This document shows positions 53,706 to 62,548 of a stretch of DNA of 64,000 bases, piece after piece. A model generated the notes under the pieces. It saw only the letters and a program-made list of their open reading frames with translations. It searched no databases and was not told the DNA's origin. The translations under genes and the position numbers were made by a program. Each line of letters starts with the position of its first letter. The first letter of the stretch is position 1. Source of the stretch: Fibrobacterota bacterium (GTDB lineage: Bacteria; Fibrobacterota; Chitinivibrionia; Chitinivibrionales; Chitinispirillaceae); contig JAEZKP010000023.1 of NCBI GenBank assembly GCA_023436145.1, positions 1-64,000 of the forward strand. Direction: 5' to 3'.

Positions 53706-54485
53706 ATGAAAACCCCATTACTCCCCATTCAGATAGCATCGATTTACAAGCCATCCTCCGGAAGGCGCATTTATCTCCCCTCGCGAATGGCAGTTTGCAC
53801 TCCTGATACTAATTCTGCGATTCTGGGTATCAAAGCAGAGATTGAATCGCTGGGCGGACAATTGTATTTATCCGATCTTTTCAGAAGTTACGATATGCAG
53901 TTTCAGGCAAATCTTGATTACACCAGTGGTAAGAAGAAAGCATACAGTCCGCCACCAGGGGGCAGTATGCACGAAGGCGGACGAGCCTTCGATATAGATC
54001 TTTCAGCAATCGGGATTTCTCTGGATAAATTCTGGAACATAGCAGCAAAATTCGGTGTTTCTCCTATCATAAGCAAACCCGATCCGTCCATGAAAGAGGC
54101 GTGGCATTTTGACTGCAGGGGAAGCCACGGTCTCATCTACAACTATTATGCATCAGGTAAAGGAACCAACATGAAACCATATCAGGCAATGACTGCAAGC
54201 GCGATACTTTCTGCAGGGTTACAGCATGATATGTTCAGAGGAAAAGAGAGGGCTGCCTGCGTACAATCGATGCTTATCAGACTTGGTCACGATATTGGAA
54301 ATATCGATGGATTAATCGGCAGGAAAACCAGAAGCGCCCTGGCCAGTATTGGAGTACCGGAATACAACTTAGAGGAAACCATAGATGCTCTGGAAGATCT
54401 GGTACAATTGACTTTCCCGGATGAATTCAGTATAAAAGAGACGGTTATGATGGCCGATATGCAACCAGAGTACATTTCAGGATAA
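53706..54485 (+). CDS. M15 peptidoglycan peptidase with peptidoglycan-binding domain
   Basis: This 259-aa protein has the M15 zinc motif: H89-x6-D96 (HEGGRAFD) and E131-AW-H134 (EAWHFDC), with a preceding YLSDLFRSY strand. The last ~75 residues (CVQSMLIRLGHDIGNIDGLIGRKTRSAL) match a peptidoglycan-binding domain. The family cuts D-Ala cross-links. No signal peptide is seen, so it may reach the wall by lysis, with a holin-like protein, or as part of the particle. In eCIS loci such lysins may serve release from the producer or wall penetration in the target. It is the last gene of the plus-strand locus. Confidence 0.82.
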   Translation: MKTPLLPIQIASIYKPSSGRRIYLPSRMAVCTPDTNSAILGIKAEIESLGGQLYLSDLFRSYDMQFQANLDYTSGKKKAYSPPPGGSMHEGGRAFDIDLSAIGISLDKFWNIAAKFGVSPIISKPDPSMKEAWHFDCRGSHGLIYNYYASGKGTNMKPYQAMTASAILSAGLQHDMFRGKERAACVQSMLIRLGHDIGNIDGLIGRKTRSALASIGVPEYNLEETIDALEDLVQLTFPDEFSIKETVMMADMQPEYISG

Positions 54486-54550
54486 TGTGAGCAATCCAAT
54501 TTAACTATGCAATGTAGTTATTTGTGGATTTAACATGTTTGAACTGATGT

Positions 54551-55642
54551 CTATTTCTTCAACAATATATCCTTCTGACCTCTTTTTGATTTTCCACTAA
54601 CAGAAACTCCCGAAGAATAGTATTGTTGAAGTTTACCTGTAACCTTAACACCGTCGAGTCGGTAACGGAAAAACTCCTGAGTGAAATGATTATTTCTGAT
54701 ATTTCCTGCTTCTGAACGGATAATCTTATTTACATTCACACTTTCACAACCCGATTGCTGCCCGGTTAAAAGATTTACGGTCTGAGGAAATCTTACAGGG
54801 CTGCCTGAACCATCAATAAAAACAAAGTAGTAGCTGTGCTTTTGTCCATCATTGGTAGTGGAATAGATATACGTCCCTTTACTCATACTCCCGAGGTGTA
54901 ATTCCATGGGATAGGATTTTCCATCAATAATAACGGTTGCAGTTTCAGGAGCTGCCCCTGTAGCATCATAATAATTAACTGCATAGGACAAAGTAGATGA
55001 ATTAGGAGTGAAATGACAACCTGCCGGAATTTTGTAATAATCCAGAACCTTACCACCACCGAAATCCTGTGTCCAGAAATGATTATATCTTCTGGTTGCA
55101 CTATATCCATATCCACAGCCAACTTCCTGATATTGCGGGTTCATGATATTTTTCCGGTGCCCATCATCCGAAGATTTATCTGCTGCAGGAACCCCCTGTG
55201 TGTCATCATCCCGTAACCACTGGATAACTGTTAAAAGCCCGGTTGTTCTGCCTGTAGCGACATTTTCAGCTATCGACTTACTTCCTTTGTAAAAAGAATT
55301 AACCCGATTTGCGAATGTAGTGCCGTCACATGAATTATGTGTCATGCCGCAATTTGCAGCCATATCAACCGAATGAAATCTTGCAGCTCTACTCAGGTCA
55401 TTATTATACCAGAGGGGAGTAGTAGCCGGGTAATTCTCTGCTTTGAGAATATCTGCACCTTTGATATATAAATCACGAAAGCCCTGCGGATCCATCCTCA
55501 CTGCATTGGTCATTACATGCACTTCACGTTCAGATGCAGAAGGGAGGCTATCGGTACAGTCTCCATATCCTGCCATCAGTTGGCTATTGATTAAGCACAG
55601 AATTGGCATAAAAAAAGATAACAATATGGAATTGATATTCAT
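54551..55642 (-). CDS. Secreted CAP/SCP-domain protein
   Basis: This 363-aa protein has a signal peptide (about residues 1-24). Its CAP domain (about 38-190) contains VHVMTNAVRMDPQGF, LSRAARFHSVDMA, MTHNSCDGTTFANRV, SIAENVATG and GHRKNIMNPQYQEVGCGY...FWTQDFGG. The CAP cavity residues (His, Glu, Glu, His) seem present. The C-terminal ~170 residues form a beta domain with an ESVNV...-type sheet. CAP proteins bind lipids or act in defence or virulence; bacterial ones are poorly defined. It is transcribed convergent to the M15 gene. Confidence 0.82.
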   Translation of the reverse strand: MNINSILLSFFMPILCLINSQLMAGYGDCTDSLPSASEREVHVMTNAVRMDPQGFRDLYIKGADILKAENYPATTPLWYNNDLSRAARFHSVDMAANCGMTHNSCDGTTFANRVNSFYKGSKSIAENVATGRTTGLLTVIQWLRDDDTQGVPAADKSSDDGHRKNIMNPQYQEVGCGYGYSATRRYNHFWTQDFGGGKVLDYYKIPAGCHFTPNSSTLSYAVNYYDATGAAPETATVIIDGKSYPMELHLGSMSKGTYIYSTTNDGQKHSYYFVFIDGSGSPVRFPQTVNLLTGQQSGCESVNVNKIIRSEAGNIRNNHFTQEFFRYRLDGVKVTGKLQQYYSSGVSVSGKSKRGQKDILLKK

Positions 55643-55942
55643 TTTATTTACCCCCTACTGCATAGTATAATTCAATTGGCTGTCTATTTCCAAGCACTTA
55701 CAATCATGTTTCTTCGACTTCAATTACATATGTTTTTAATGGTATTTTACAATATTAAAGACCAGGCCAATGTCTCTATAAAGAGGCAAATACAAGGTTG
55801 TGAATCAAAGGAAGGTAACCCGAAATTCTGGTGTTCGGTGTCCACAAATCTTCTATAAATTTTCCATTTACCCTAAGAAGTTGATTTTGTTAAATCATCT
55901 GATTATTTTACTGCGGTATAATTTATATGGTCAAGGTGGTCT
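55643..55942. other. Divergent intergenic region, nothing recognised
   Basis: These 300 bases lie between the CAP-domain gene and the small secreted protein, both transcribed away from it. No hairpin, repeat or RNA gene stands out. Confidence 0.35.
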
Positions 55943-56314
55943 ATGTATCCAGACAAATTTAAGTTGAGTCTCATTTTCATCCTGTTTACTATTGTGGTAT
56001 CTGTCAGCATATTCTGTGTTAAAGGCAATAGTAAGAAAATAACACCTTCCCAGAGTAATAACTGGACCGATACGATAGTGGGTGATTTTTTTGTGCGTCT
56101 ACATTCTCCAGAACCTGGAGAACCTCCCAAAATCTGGGAAGGACCTGTGGAGATTGGAAAAGAAAAAGGTGAATTTACCTGCCGAATCGACACTTCCCTT
56201 ATCCGCGGGATCAGAACAGGACAGCAAAAAGGAACAATTGTCATCGAGGGATTCAGCGGAAGTGAACTTTTTGAAGTAGAACTTAATGTAGATTCTTGCA
56301 GTAATCCAAGGTAA
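55943..56314 (+). CDS. Small secreted or membrane-anchored unknown protein
   Basis: This 123-aa protein has an N-terminal hydrophobic segment (about residues 8-27) followed by a beta-rich part (IVGDFFVRLHSPEPGEPPKIWEGP, GTIVIEGFSGSELFEVELNVDSC). No family was recognised. A good AAGGTGG site precedes ATG 55943. It ends just before tRNA-Thr on the opposite strand. Confidence 0.5.
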   Translation: MYPDKFKLSLIFILFTIVVSVSIFCVKGNSKKITPSQSNNWTDTIVGDFFVRLHSPEPGEPPKIWEGPVEIGKEKGEFTCRIDTSLIRGIRTGQQKGTIVIEGFSGSELFEVELNVDSCSNPR

Positions 56315-56320
56315 TTCCAA

Positions 56321-56393
56321 AGCCGAGAATCGGACTCGAACCGACGACCTACTGATTACGAATCAATTGCTCTACCAACTGAGCTATCTCGGC
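56321..56393 (-). tRNA. tRNA-Thr (anticodon CGU)
   Basis: The minus strand folds as a complete 73-base tRNA: acceptor GCCGAGA/TCTCGGC with discriminator T, D-arm AGCTCAGTTGGTAGAGC, anticodon arm ATTGA/TCAGT with loop TTCGTAA (anticodon CGT), and T-arm with GGTTCGAGTCC. The CCA end is not encoded. It lies next to the end of the eCIS region, but no direct repeat of its 3' end was noticed. Confidence 0.93.
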
Positions 56394-56648
56394 CTGATTC
56401 AGGAATATACGTTTTTTCTGGCGAAAAACGCAATATTTGAGCAGTTTTTGTAAAAAGCATCTTTAGAGCTCATCGTTTCAAAATACGCTGCTGTACCCTG
56501 CTATTTTATTAAACAGTACGGTTTGAATTAACAAGTAAAAATCCGGGCACCAGCACACGCAAGAAGCAAGTTAGTAGAATAACACATCAATGGTTTTGCC
56601 CGCTTAGCCATTTCGACATAAAAAAGAACCCTTTTATCAAAGAACCTC

Positions 56649-57722
56649 TCATCTCTTTAGCCTCGAACTCGCTTCCCTTCTTATACTGGCAGCTTCCGAA
56701 AACTGCTTCTCCAACCGCTTTTTTATCCCTTCCTCAAAATCATAATAACCCACCCGGTTACTTTCTGTTATCGCCTGGGAATAATTCCCCAGCTCCAGTT
56801 CTATCTTCGCTAACCACAGATGGCATAAAGATGCAGTATAATGATTATCATGCTGGTCCGATTCGACTTTACTTAACACAGCCCTGAATGCTTCCATTGA
56901 TTCTTCATACCGTTTCAAGCCAAATAACGCCCTGGCTTTTCCCCAGTTGAAAATGATAGAAGTCGGATATTTCAAAAGCATCTTCTCTGCTATTTTTAAA
57001 GCCTCTGCAAAGCGGTTTTCATTGATCAGAATATCCAGAAGTGCAACGGATGAAGTCGTTCTGGTAAAGATCCCCTTTTCATGGGAATAATACAGCCGGT
57101 CTATTGCCTTCTGACGCTTGTCGTCTACCTTTGACATGAACCATAACACCTTTATCAATGCACTGCGCCAGTAATCATAACTGCCTATGCCATAATTGAT
57201 ATCCACAATGGAACTGCTGTCCTTTTCCATCTCCAGGAAAACCGACACTCCTTTCCAGCCATATCGGAATGCAGTTATCCATTTCTCATAACGCGCTTCA
57301 AATGTCCCCTTATAACCATCGGCTCCGGCTATAAAAAATTTTGCCCATTCGTCTTTACTGTTTCTGGCGAGTATATTCTCCCCTTTTTCAATTGCCAGAT
57401 CGCAATAACGATAGAATTCATCTGCTTTTTTATTGGATTGGTACACTGCCGCCCAGGAATCAAGTACAACGGCCATAAAAAAGTAACCCGCAGGATGATC
57501 GGGATACTTTTTTATGATATACCTGACCTCTTCCTCCGCACGTTTAAACTGCTCATGATAGACAAAGTCTATCGTGGCCAGTGCCGCAGATTGAAGATCT
57601 TCGGGCAGAGGCGGAACCGCCTTAGCATAAGTGAAGTAAAATATACAAGTGCAGGTAATTGCAATAAAACTACGGAGACGGAGGCTTTGAGCCGCTGGTG
57701 TCGCTGTAAGAACTGTATTCAT
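56649..57722 (-). CDS. TPR protein of the ABC transporter operon
   Basis: This 357-aa protein has an N-terminal hydrophobic stretch (about residues 15-35, export signal or anchor). Helical repeats follow (YHEQFKRAEEEVRYIIKKYPDHPAGYFF; LINENRFAEALKIAEKMLLKYPTS; LFGLKRYEESMEAFRAVLSK) that match tetratricopeptide units. It overlaps the lipoprotein gene by 53 bases, so the two are probably coupled. It is likely an envelope scaffold partner for the lipoprotein or the importer. Confidence 0.72.
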   Translation of the reverse strand: MNTVLTATPAAQSLRLRSFIAITCTCIFYFTYAKAVPPLPEDLQSAALATIDFVYHEQFKRAEEEVRYIIKKYPDHPAGYFFMAVVLDSWAAVYQSNKKADEFYRYCDLAIEKGENILARNSKDEWAKFFIAGADGYKGTFEARYEKWITAFRYGWKGVSVFLEMEKDSSSIVDINYGIGSYDYWRSALIKVLWFMSKVDDKRQKAIDRLYYSHEKGIFTRTTSSVALLDILINENRFAEALKIAEKMLLKYPTSIIFNWGKARALFGLKRYEESMEAFRAVLSKVESDQHDNHYTASLCHLWLAKIELELGNYSQAITESNRVGYYDFEEGIKKRLEKQFSEAASIRREASSRLKR

Positions 57723-58077
57723 TAAAGTATCGGTCCCACATCCGCTTGCCTGTTTGATAGCGATATTTGCGAACTATCTTTTTCTCTACGTTTTTGAGGA
57801 AAAAGAAATCCACCACCGCTTTTTTCGAATAATCCCAGGCATCGTATTGCTTATAAAAAACAATTTCATATCTTGGATTTTCCATCAATGCCGAATCTGG
57901 TATCCCCTCCATAATAGCTTTAAGGTCATCTGTAAGGATGGCTTCCAGCTTCTTTCTGGCCAGCTCATCGCTTTCGCCACTACAGGAGATCTGCACCAGG
58001 GTAAAACCCAGCATGCATAACAGTAACAGAATTTTGCCAACCCGGCATCGTTTCAGCGAAAAAATGTTCCGTTTCAT
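57670..58077 (-). CDS. Small lipoprotein of the ABC transporter operon
   Basis: This 135-aa protein has a lipobox: hydrophobic LLLLCMLGFTLVQISCSGE with Cys near residue 33. The mature part includes RKYRYQTGKRMWDRYFNEY. No family was recognised. The start overlaps the ATPase gene by 4 bases, so it is part of the importer transcript. Confidence 0.68.
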   Translation of the reverse strand: MKRNIFSLKRCRVGKILLLLCMLGFTLVQISCSGESDELARKKLEAILTDDLKAIMEGIPDSALMENPRYEIVFYKQYDAWDYSKKAVVDFFFLKNVEKKIVRKYRYQTGKRMWDRYFNEYSSYSDTSGSKPPSP

Positions 58078-59198
58078 ATCGTATCATTCTCCCTGAAAAT
58101 GTTCAACTGTGTTAAGGGATCAAAAAGATGAATTCGTCTTCCATCGACAAAAACTGTCATTTTTCTTTCCGGTGTTATCTCTTCCTCTCTGGTCATTATA
58201 AATCGTACTATCGGTCCATCACCACAACGACCAACCACCAGACTTCGATCCCCTAAATTTTCCACCAGCTCAACAGTCAGTGCAATATGAGTATCGGTAT
58301 GCCGCCTTTGGGCCAGATGCTCAACAAAGTATATACTCTGTGGCCTTATCCCCACCAATACCTTCCTACCCGCCATTGCGGCTATTTTTTCTGTTCTTTC
58401 CCTGTCCAGTTTTAAGAAACCGATATCTGTTTTCACTCCGCTATAATGCTGCTCGATCCGTATCTCACCATTAACCAGATTTATAGGCGGGCTTCCAATA
58501 AATTCTGCACTGAAAACTGTTTTGGGATAGTCATATATCACCTTTGGTTTATCAAACTGCTCGATATGGCCTTTGTTAATTAAAGCTATCCTTTCGCTCA
58601 TAGTCATCGCTTCCACCTGATTATGAGTCACATAAATGATGGTTTTCCCCACGTGGCGGTGGATCCTTTTAAGCTCCTCAATAGCTGTCTCCCTAAGCGC
58701 CGCATCAAGATTACTGAGAGGTTCATCCAAAAGAAGGACATCGGGATCAAGTACCAGTGCCCGTGCCAATGCCACCCTCTGACGTTGCCCACCGGAGATC
58801 TCCCTGGGCAAGCGATTCTCCAGGCCATCCAGATGTAATAATGGAATTACCCACGAAAGCTTCTGTTTTATGTTTTCCGGTTTAACTTTATTGATCCGCA
58901 AGCCAAATATGATATTTTGTATCACACTCATATGTGGAAACAAGGCATAACTTTGAAATACCATCGCTATACGTCGCTTCTGAGATGGTATGTTATTGTA
59001 TTTCCTGCCTCCAATCAGCAACTCACCATCCTCAATAGTCTCCAGACCGGCAATCATCCGCAATAGAGTCGTTTTTCCACATCCCGAAGGTCCTAAAAGA
59101 GTCACAAATTCACCACTTTTAACCTCCAGGTCAAGCTTATTTATAACAGTCGTGTTGCCGTATTTTTTGGTGATCGATCGTAAGATTAATTCTGCCAT
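58074..59198 (-). CDS. ABC importer ATPase, MalK/UgpC-like
   Basis: This 374-aa protein has Walker A GPSGCGKT (36-43), Q-loop VFQSYALFPHM, signature ISGGQRQR (134-141), Walker B LLLDEP (155-160), D-loop SNLDAALR and switch H in YVTHNQ. The C-terminal ~130 residues form the TOBE-like domain usual in the CUT1 sugar family (VLVGIRPQSIYF). It powers import by the two permeases upstream, which are transcribed first. Confidence 0.93.
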   Translation of the reverse strand: MAELILRSITKKYGNTTVINKLDLEVKSGEFVTLLGPSGCGKTTLLRMIAGLETIEDGELLIGGRKYNNIPSQKRRIAMVFQSYALFPHMSVIQNIIFGLRINKVKPENIKQKLSWVIPLLHLDGLENRLPREISGGQRQRVALARALVLDPDVLLLDEPLSNLDAALRETAIEELKRIHRHVGKTIIYVTHNQVEAMTMSERIALINKGHIEQFDKPKVIYDYPKTVFSAEFIGSPPINLVNGEIRIEQHYSGVKTDIGFLKLDRERTEKIAAMAGRKVLVGIRPQSIYFVEHLAQRRHTDTHIALTVELVENLGDRSLVVGRCGDGPIVRFIMTREEEITPERKMTVFVDGRRIHLFDPLTQLNIFRENDTI

Positions 59199-59207
59199 AG
59201 TCTATTC

Positions 59208-60059
59208 CTATTTAACCGAACCAGTGCTGATCCCTGCTATCATGTACCGCTGGACCAGGAAACTGAAAATCACCACCGGAACACTTAAACAAACTGAGAT
59301 TGCTGCCAGAAGATTCTGCGGCGCAGCATATTTAATTCCGTTAAGATACAAGGTCAAAGTAAACAACTCCTGCCTTCCAAAAACAATATAATAGGCATAA
59401 ATAAACTCATCCCAGGAAAGTAAAAAAGTGTAAATGGCCGCAGCTGCCAACCCTGGAACTGCCAGCGGCATCATAATCTTTATAAATGTCTGATATCTGC
59501 TTGCTCCCATAACCCAAGCCTGTTGCTCAAGTTCAACCGGTATAGATTCAAACGCTCCAATCCCTATAAATATTACATAGGGCAAGGCCAGAAGAGTATG
59601 TGAGAGTATAATTCCGAAAAATGTCTGATGTAAACCGGTGTGAATGAAAAACTCAGTAATTGGAATCACGGAGACGATATCCGGAAAAAGTCGCACTGAG
59701 ATTATCCCCAATAACACCAGTTTGCGCCCCGGGATACGGTATCTGCCAAGGACATAAGCTGCAGGAATACCTATTATCATGGACAACAGCACTGTTGAAA
59801 ATGCCACAACTACACTATTAAAAACTACCTGATAAAAATCTTTATCAGTAAATAGATATGCGTAACTTTTTAAAGTGGGTTTTTCAGGCCATAGCGGTAT
59901 CGGTTCACCACCGGTATTGATACTTCCAATATCACTTATTGAATACTTAACAAGCAAATACACCGGGCCAATCACCATCGAAACAGCCAGTAATATCCCT
60001 ACAGCCCATAAAAAACGCTTGGTGAAAGCCATCGGCAATTGTTTTGGAAACGAAAACAT
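59208..60059 (-). CDS. ABC importer permease, MalG/UgpE-like
   Basis: ATG 60059 is chosen because it lies 2 bases after the stop of the upstream permease; a longer frame to 60134 would overlap it. The 283-aa product has six membrane segments and the inner-membrane loop motif EAA-like (ELEQQAWVMGASRYQTFIKIMMPLAVPGL), which contacts the ATPase. With the MalF-like partner it forms the channel of a carbohydrate-type importer. Confidence 0.88.
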   Translation of the reverse strand: MFSFPKQLPMAFTKRFLWAVGILLAVSMVIGPVYLLVKYSISDIGSINTGGEPIPLWPEKPTLKSYAYLFTDKDFYQVVFNSVVVAFSTVLLSMIIGIPAAYVLGRYRIPGRKLVLLGIISVRLFPDIVSVIPITEFFIHTGLHQTFFGIILSHTLLALPYVIFIGIGAFESIPVELEQQAWVMGASRYQTFIKIMMPLAVPGLAAAAIYTFLLSWDEFIYAYYIVFGRQELFTLTLYLNGIKYAAPQNLLAAISVCLSVPVVIFSFLVQRYMIAGISTGSVK

Positions 60060-60061
60060 AA

Positions 60062-60958
60062 TCAGCGTCTGTAAATAGCTTTCTGCAACAGGTCCATTAT
60101 TGTGAAAAGCATGAGTGTCGAAACCAGAATGCATACAACCATTATCATAGCGACAGCTGCAGCTTTATGTGAATTGCCAACATTGTAATAGTAAAAATCG
60201 ATAAGTGTTCCTAACAACCGGTATCTTCCAGCCAGTACATAGGGAAAAATAAACTCCTTCCACATCTCCACTGTACGCAGTAAAAGTACAGTGGAAATTG
60301 AGGGTAATATCAATGGCAGCATGATATTTGTAATCCGCTTACGAAATGATGCCCCCATGGTTTTGGCTGCATCAAAAAGCTCCGGATCGATACTGTTTAA
60401 TCCTGCCAGTAATATCAACATGGAAATTGGCATGTCACGCCACACCTTGCCTAAAAGAGATATGCCCATGGCTAAAAATGCCGACCCACGCCAATTTACA
60501 GGTTGATCCAGAATAGCCGGAATAGGAGGATAGTGACCGGTTAGAAAATGGTTTATATGACCACCCGGATAATCAAAAAGTATGTACAGAAGCATCGCAG
60601 TAACCAGCGCCGGTATTGCAAGTGGAACAAGAAAGATGCTCCTGGTAAGCCCCCTCATAAAAAAGCTCTTATAAAGCAATAACGCCAAAAATAAACCGGT
60701 AATAAGTTCCAGCGGTGTACCAATCAGAGTAAAAAGAAAGGTATTTAGCAGTGCCTGGCGGAAATGTTTTTCTGCGAAAAGCTCAAGTATTGGCTGTAAT
60801 GAAGGAAAACCGATGTCCTGAGTCTGATCTGAAAAACTTAATGTTCCCAGATAAACAAAAACAATTATCTGAAATCCACACAGATAAAGCGCGGCCGGAA
60901 TCAGCGGCCACGCTTTTTTTATCCAATCAAAAAAATTATTGAGAAAGGAAGAGACCAT
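60062..60958 (-). CDS. ABC importer permease, MalF/UgpA-like
   Basis: This 298-aa protein has six membrane segments and the EAA loop DPELFDAAKTMGASFRKRITNIMLPLILPSI. It starts 14 bases after the binding protein stop, on the same strand. The length and segment order match the CUT1 MalF-like subunits without the extra periplasmic loop of E. coli MalF. Confidence 0.9.
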   Translation of the reverse strand: MVSSFLNNFFDWIKKAWPLIPAALYLCGFQIIVFVYLGTLSFSDQTQDIGFPSLQPILELFAEKHFRQALLNTFLFTLIGTPLELITGLFLALLLYKSFFMRGLTRSIFLVPLAIPALVTAMLLYILFDYPGGHINHFLTGHYPPIPAILDQPVNWRGSAFLAMGISLLGKVWRDMPISMLILLAGLNSIDPELFDAAKTMGASFRKRITNIMLPLILPSISTVLLLRTVEMWKEFIFPYVLAGRYRLLGTLIDFYYYNVGNSHKAAAVAMIMVVCILVSTLMLFTIMDLLQKAIYRR

Positions 60959-60972
60959 TGACTTATATCCGT

Positions 60973-62460
60973 TTACTGCGGATAATCGCCTCCGAGTACC
61001 TCTTTCTGTTTTTCAAGATAGTCACTTGCCAGTCTCATTTTCATAGTGGCAAAGTTCATTGATTCGCCATCTGTTTCTTTGTACTCTACACATAACCCAT
61101 ACCATGCATCGATTACATTCTGGCTGAGCTCTGCATATGTTTTTACCAATGGTACAGTGGTAAGTTCATTAAGCCCGATCTGATCCACCGAAGTCTTAAA
61201 GATATCACCAACCCATCCCTGGTCAAAAACCTGTGGAAGCTTGTTAAGAATATCTTTTCTTACCGGAACCATACCAAAGCGTGAACACTCCTTTGCCTGC
61301 ATCTCTCTACTAGTTATTAAACGGGCTAATTTATAAGCCAGTTGTGCATCTGGTGCAGTTTTTGGAATACCCCACCACCATCCACCAGTCGAAATAGATC
61401 TGCTACCCTCAAAAAGAGCCTTCCCTGCGGTGTCTAATTCAAAGGAAACCGCCTTAGGCACCACAGCCAGTCCCATATCATCATCATCAGGAAGATAACT
61501 GCTCATTAAAGGATCTTCTTTCCACCCATGGATGAGGAATGCATCGATCTGCTGGATATAGGTAAGAAAAACCTTTCCATCTTTAATAGCGTTATAGATG
61601 TTTTCACCTTTCCAGCTCTCCTGCCACATTCCCTGGTTATACAATCCGTTACGAACAAATACCCGCTCCCACATGTAGGCAGAGACATTCTTATCTGATA
61701 TCAAGCGGAGAATATCATCTTTTGAGGCACCAAGCTGTAATGACTTGTCCACAAGATCCAGAGCAGTACCACCATAACGGGCACCTCTGTGGGCAATACG
61801 GCCCATTTTCACTCCATTGTAATCCTCATTGGCCCAGATCGATCCTACTACATAAAGATCATAGAAATCCCACTGTGCAGGATCACTCTCCAACGTATAA
61901 CCCGCAGGAAGACCAAATCCATTCTGAGCTTTCAATTCTTTGCTGATCCGGGCGCGATGTTTCTCCAGTTTGGATACAGCATCAGCAACTTTAGATTTAC
62001 GGTAGAAAAGTATTCTGGTCTCCAGTTTTCTGGGCAGATAGTAGGGCAACCCATCAAAATACCCTAATCCACTGGCCAACTGATGATACTCAGCAAGATC
62101 CTGCTTAACCTGCTCAGAATCGATAACCGAATAAAGATCCTTCAAATATCCTTTGGATACAAGTACCCGTGTCAACTCGAAAGGAGTTTTAACCAGAGCA
62201 ATAGATGGATCTTTCTTTGAAGATTCCAGCTTCAATAAGCGCTCAATATCCCATTCATTATTGAAAGTTAAAACAGACACCTTACAGTTATTTTGCGCCT
62301 CAAACTCAGGTATAATCTGTTCTTTAAAAAATTTCTCCTGAGCATTCATCATTCTCAAGAGCACAGTGATCTCTTTTTTCGGTCCACGGTTACTGCAACC
62401 AACCAATAATCCGGTTACCGCCAGACTGATAATGACCCGATAAATACGACAGAGTCTCAC
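60973..62460 (-). CDS. Solute-binding lipoprotein of the ABC importer
   Basis: This 495-aa protein has a lipobox LLVGC (Cys22) and the extracellular solute-binding family 1 fold. Diagnostic parts are KEITVLLRMMNAQEKFFKEQIIPEFEAQNNCKV at the start, SISTGGWWWGIPKTAPDAQLAYKLARLITS and a C-terminal helix region. It delivers an oligosaccharide-like substrate to the permeases; the exact sugar is not readable. A strong AAAGGAGG ribosome site precedes it. At 495 aa it is longer than typical members. Confidence 0.88.
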   Translation of the reverse strand: MRLCRIYRVIISLAVTGLLVGCSNRGPKKEITVLLRMMNAQEKFFKEQIIPEFEAQNNCKVSVLTFNNEWDIERLLKLESSKKDPSIALVKTPFELTRVLVSKGYLKDLYSVIDSEQVKQDLAEYHQLASGLGYFDGLPYYLPRKLETRILFYRKSKVADAVSKLEKHRARISKELKAQNGFGLPAGYTLESDPAQWDFYDLYVVGSIWANEDYNGVKMGRIAHRGARYGGTALDLVDKSLQLGASKDDILRLISDKNVSAYMWERVFVRNGLYNQGMWQESWKGENIYNAIKDGKVFLTYIQQIDAFLIHGWKEDPLMSSYLPDDDDMGLAVVPKAVSFELDTAGKALFEGSRSISTGGWWWGIPKTAPDAQLAYKLARLITSREMQAKECSRFGMVPVRKDILNKLPQVFDQGWVGDIFKTSVDQIGLNELTTVPLVKTYAELSQNVIDAWYGLCVEYKETDGESMNFATMKMRLASDYLEKQKEVLGGDYPQ

Positions 62461-62548
62461 AAAGAGCCTCCTTTCTCCAAGATGAGATATTTTCCTTCCA
62501 TTTTTTTCTAAACTCCTCCTACTCTATAAGTTAAATTTTGACATCATA

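Noticed and set aside
14348..54485. Reading the cluster as a prophage or a classical T6SS
   Set aside because: No integrase, terminase, portal, capsid, TssJLM or ClpV was seen; DUF4157 cargos and the AAA ATPase point to an eCIS.
56321..56393. tRNA-Thr as the attachment site of an island
   Set aside because: The location is suggestive, but no integrase and no second copy of the tRNA 3' end were noticed.
59208..60134. Longer start for the second permease at 60134
   Set aside because: It would overlap the first permease by 73 bases and add a non-membrane extension; ATG 60059 fits the family better.
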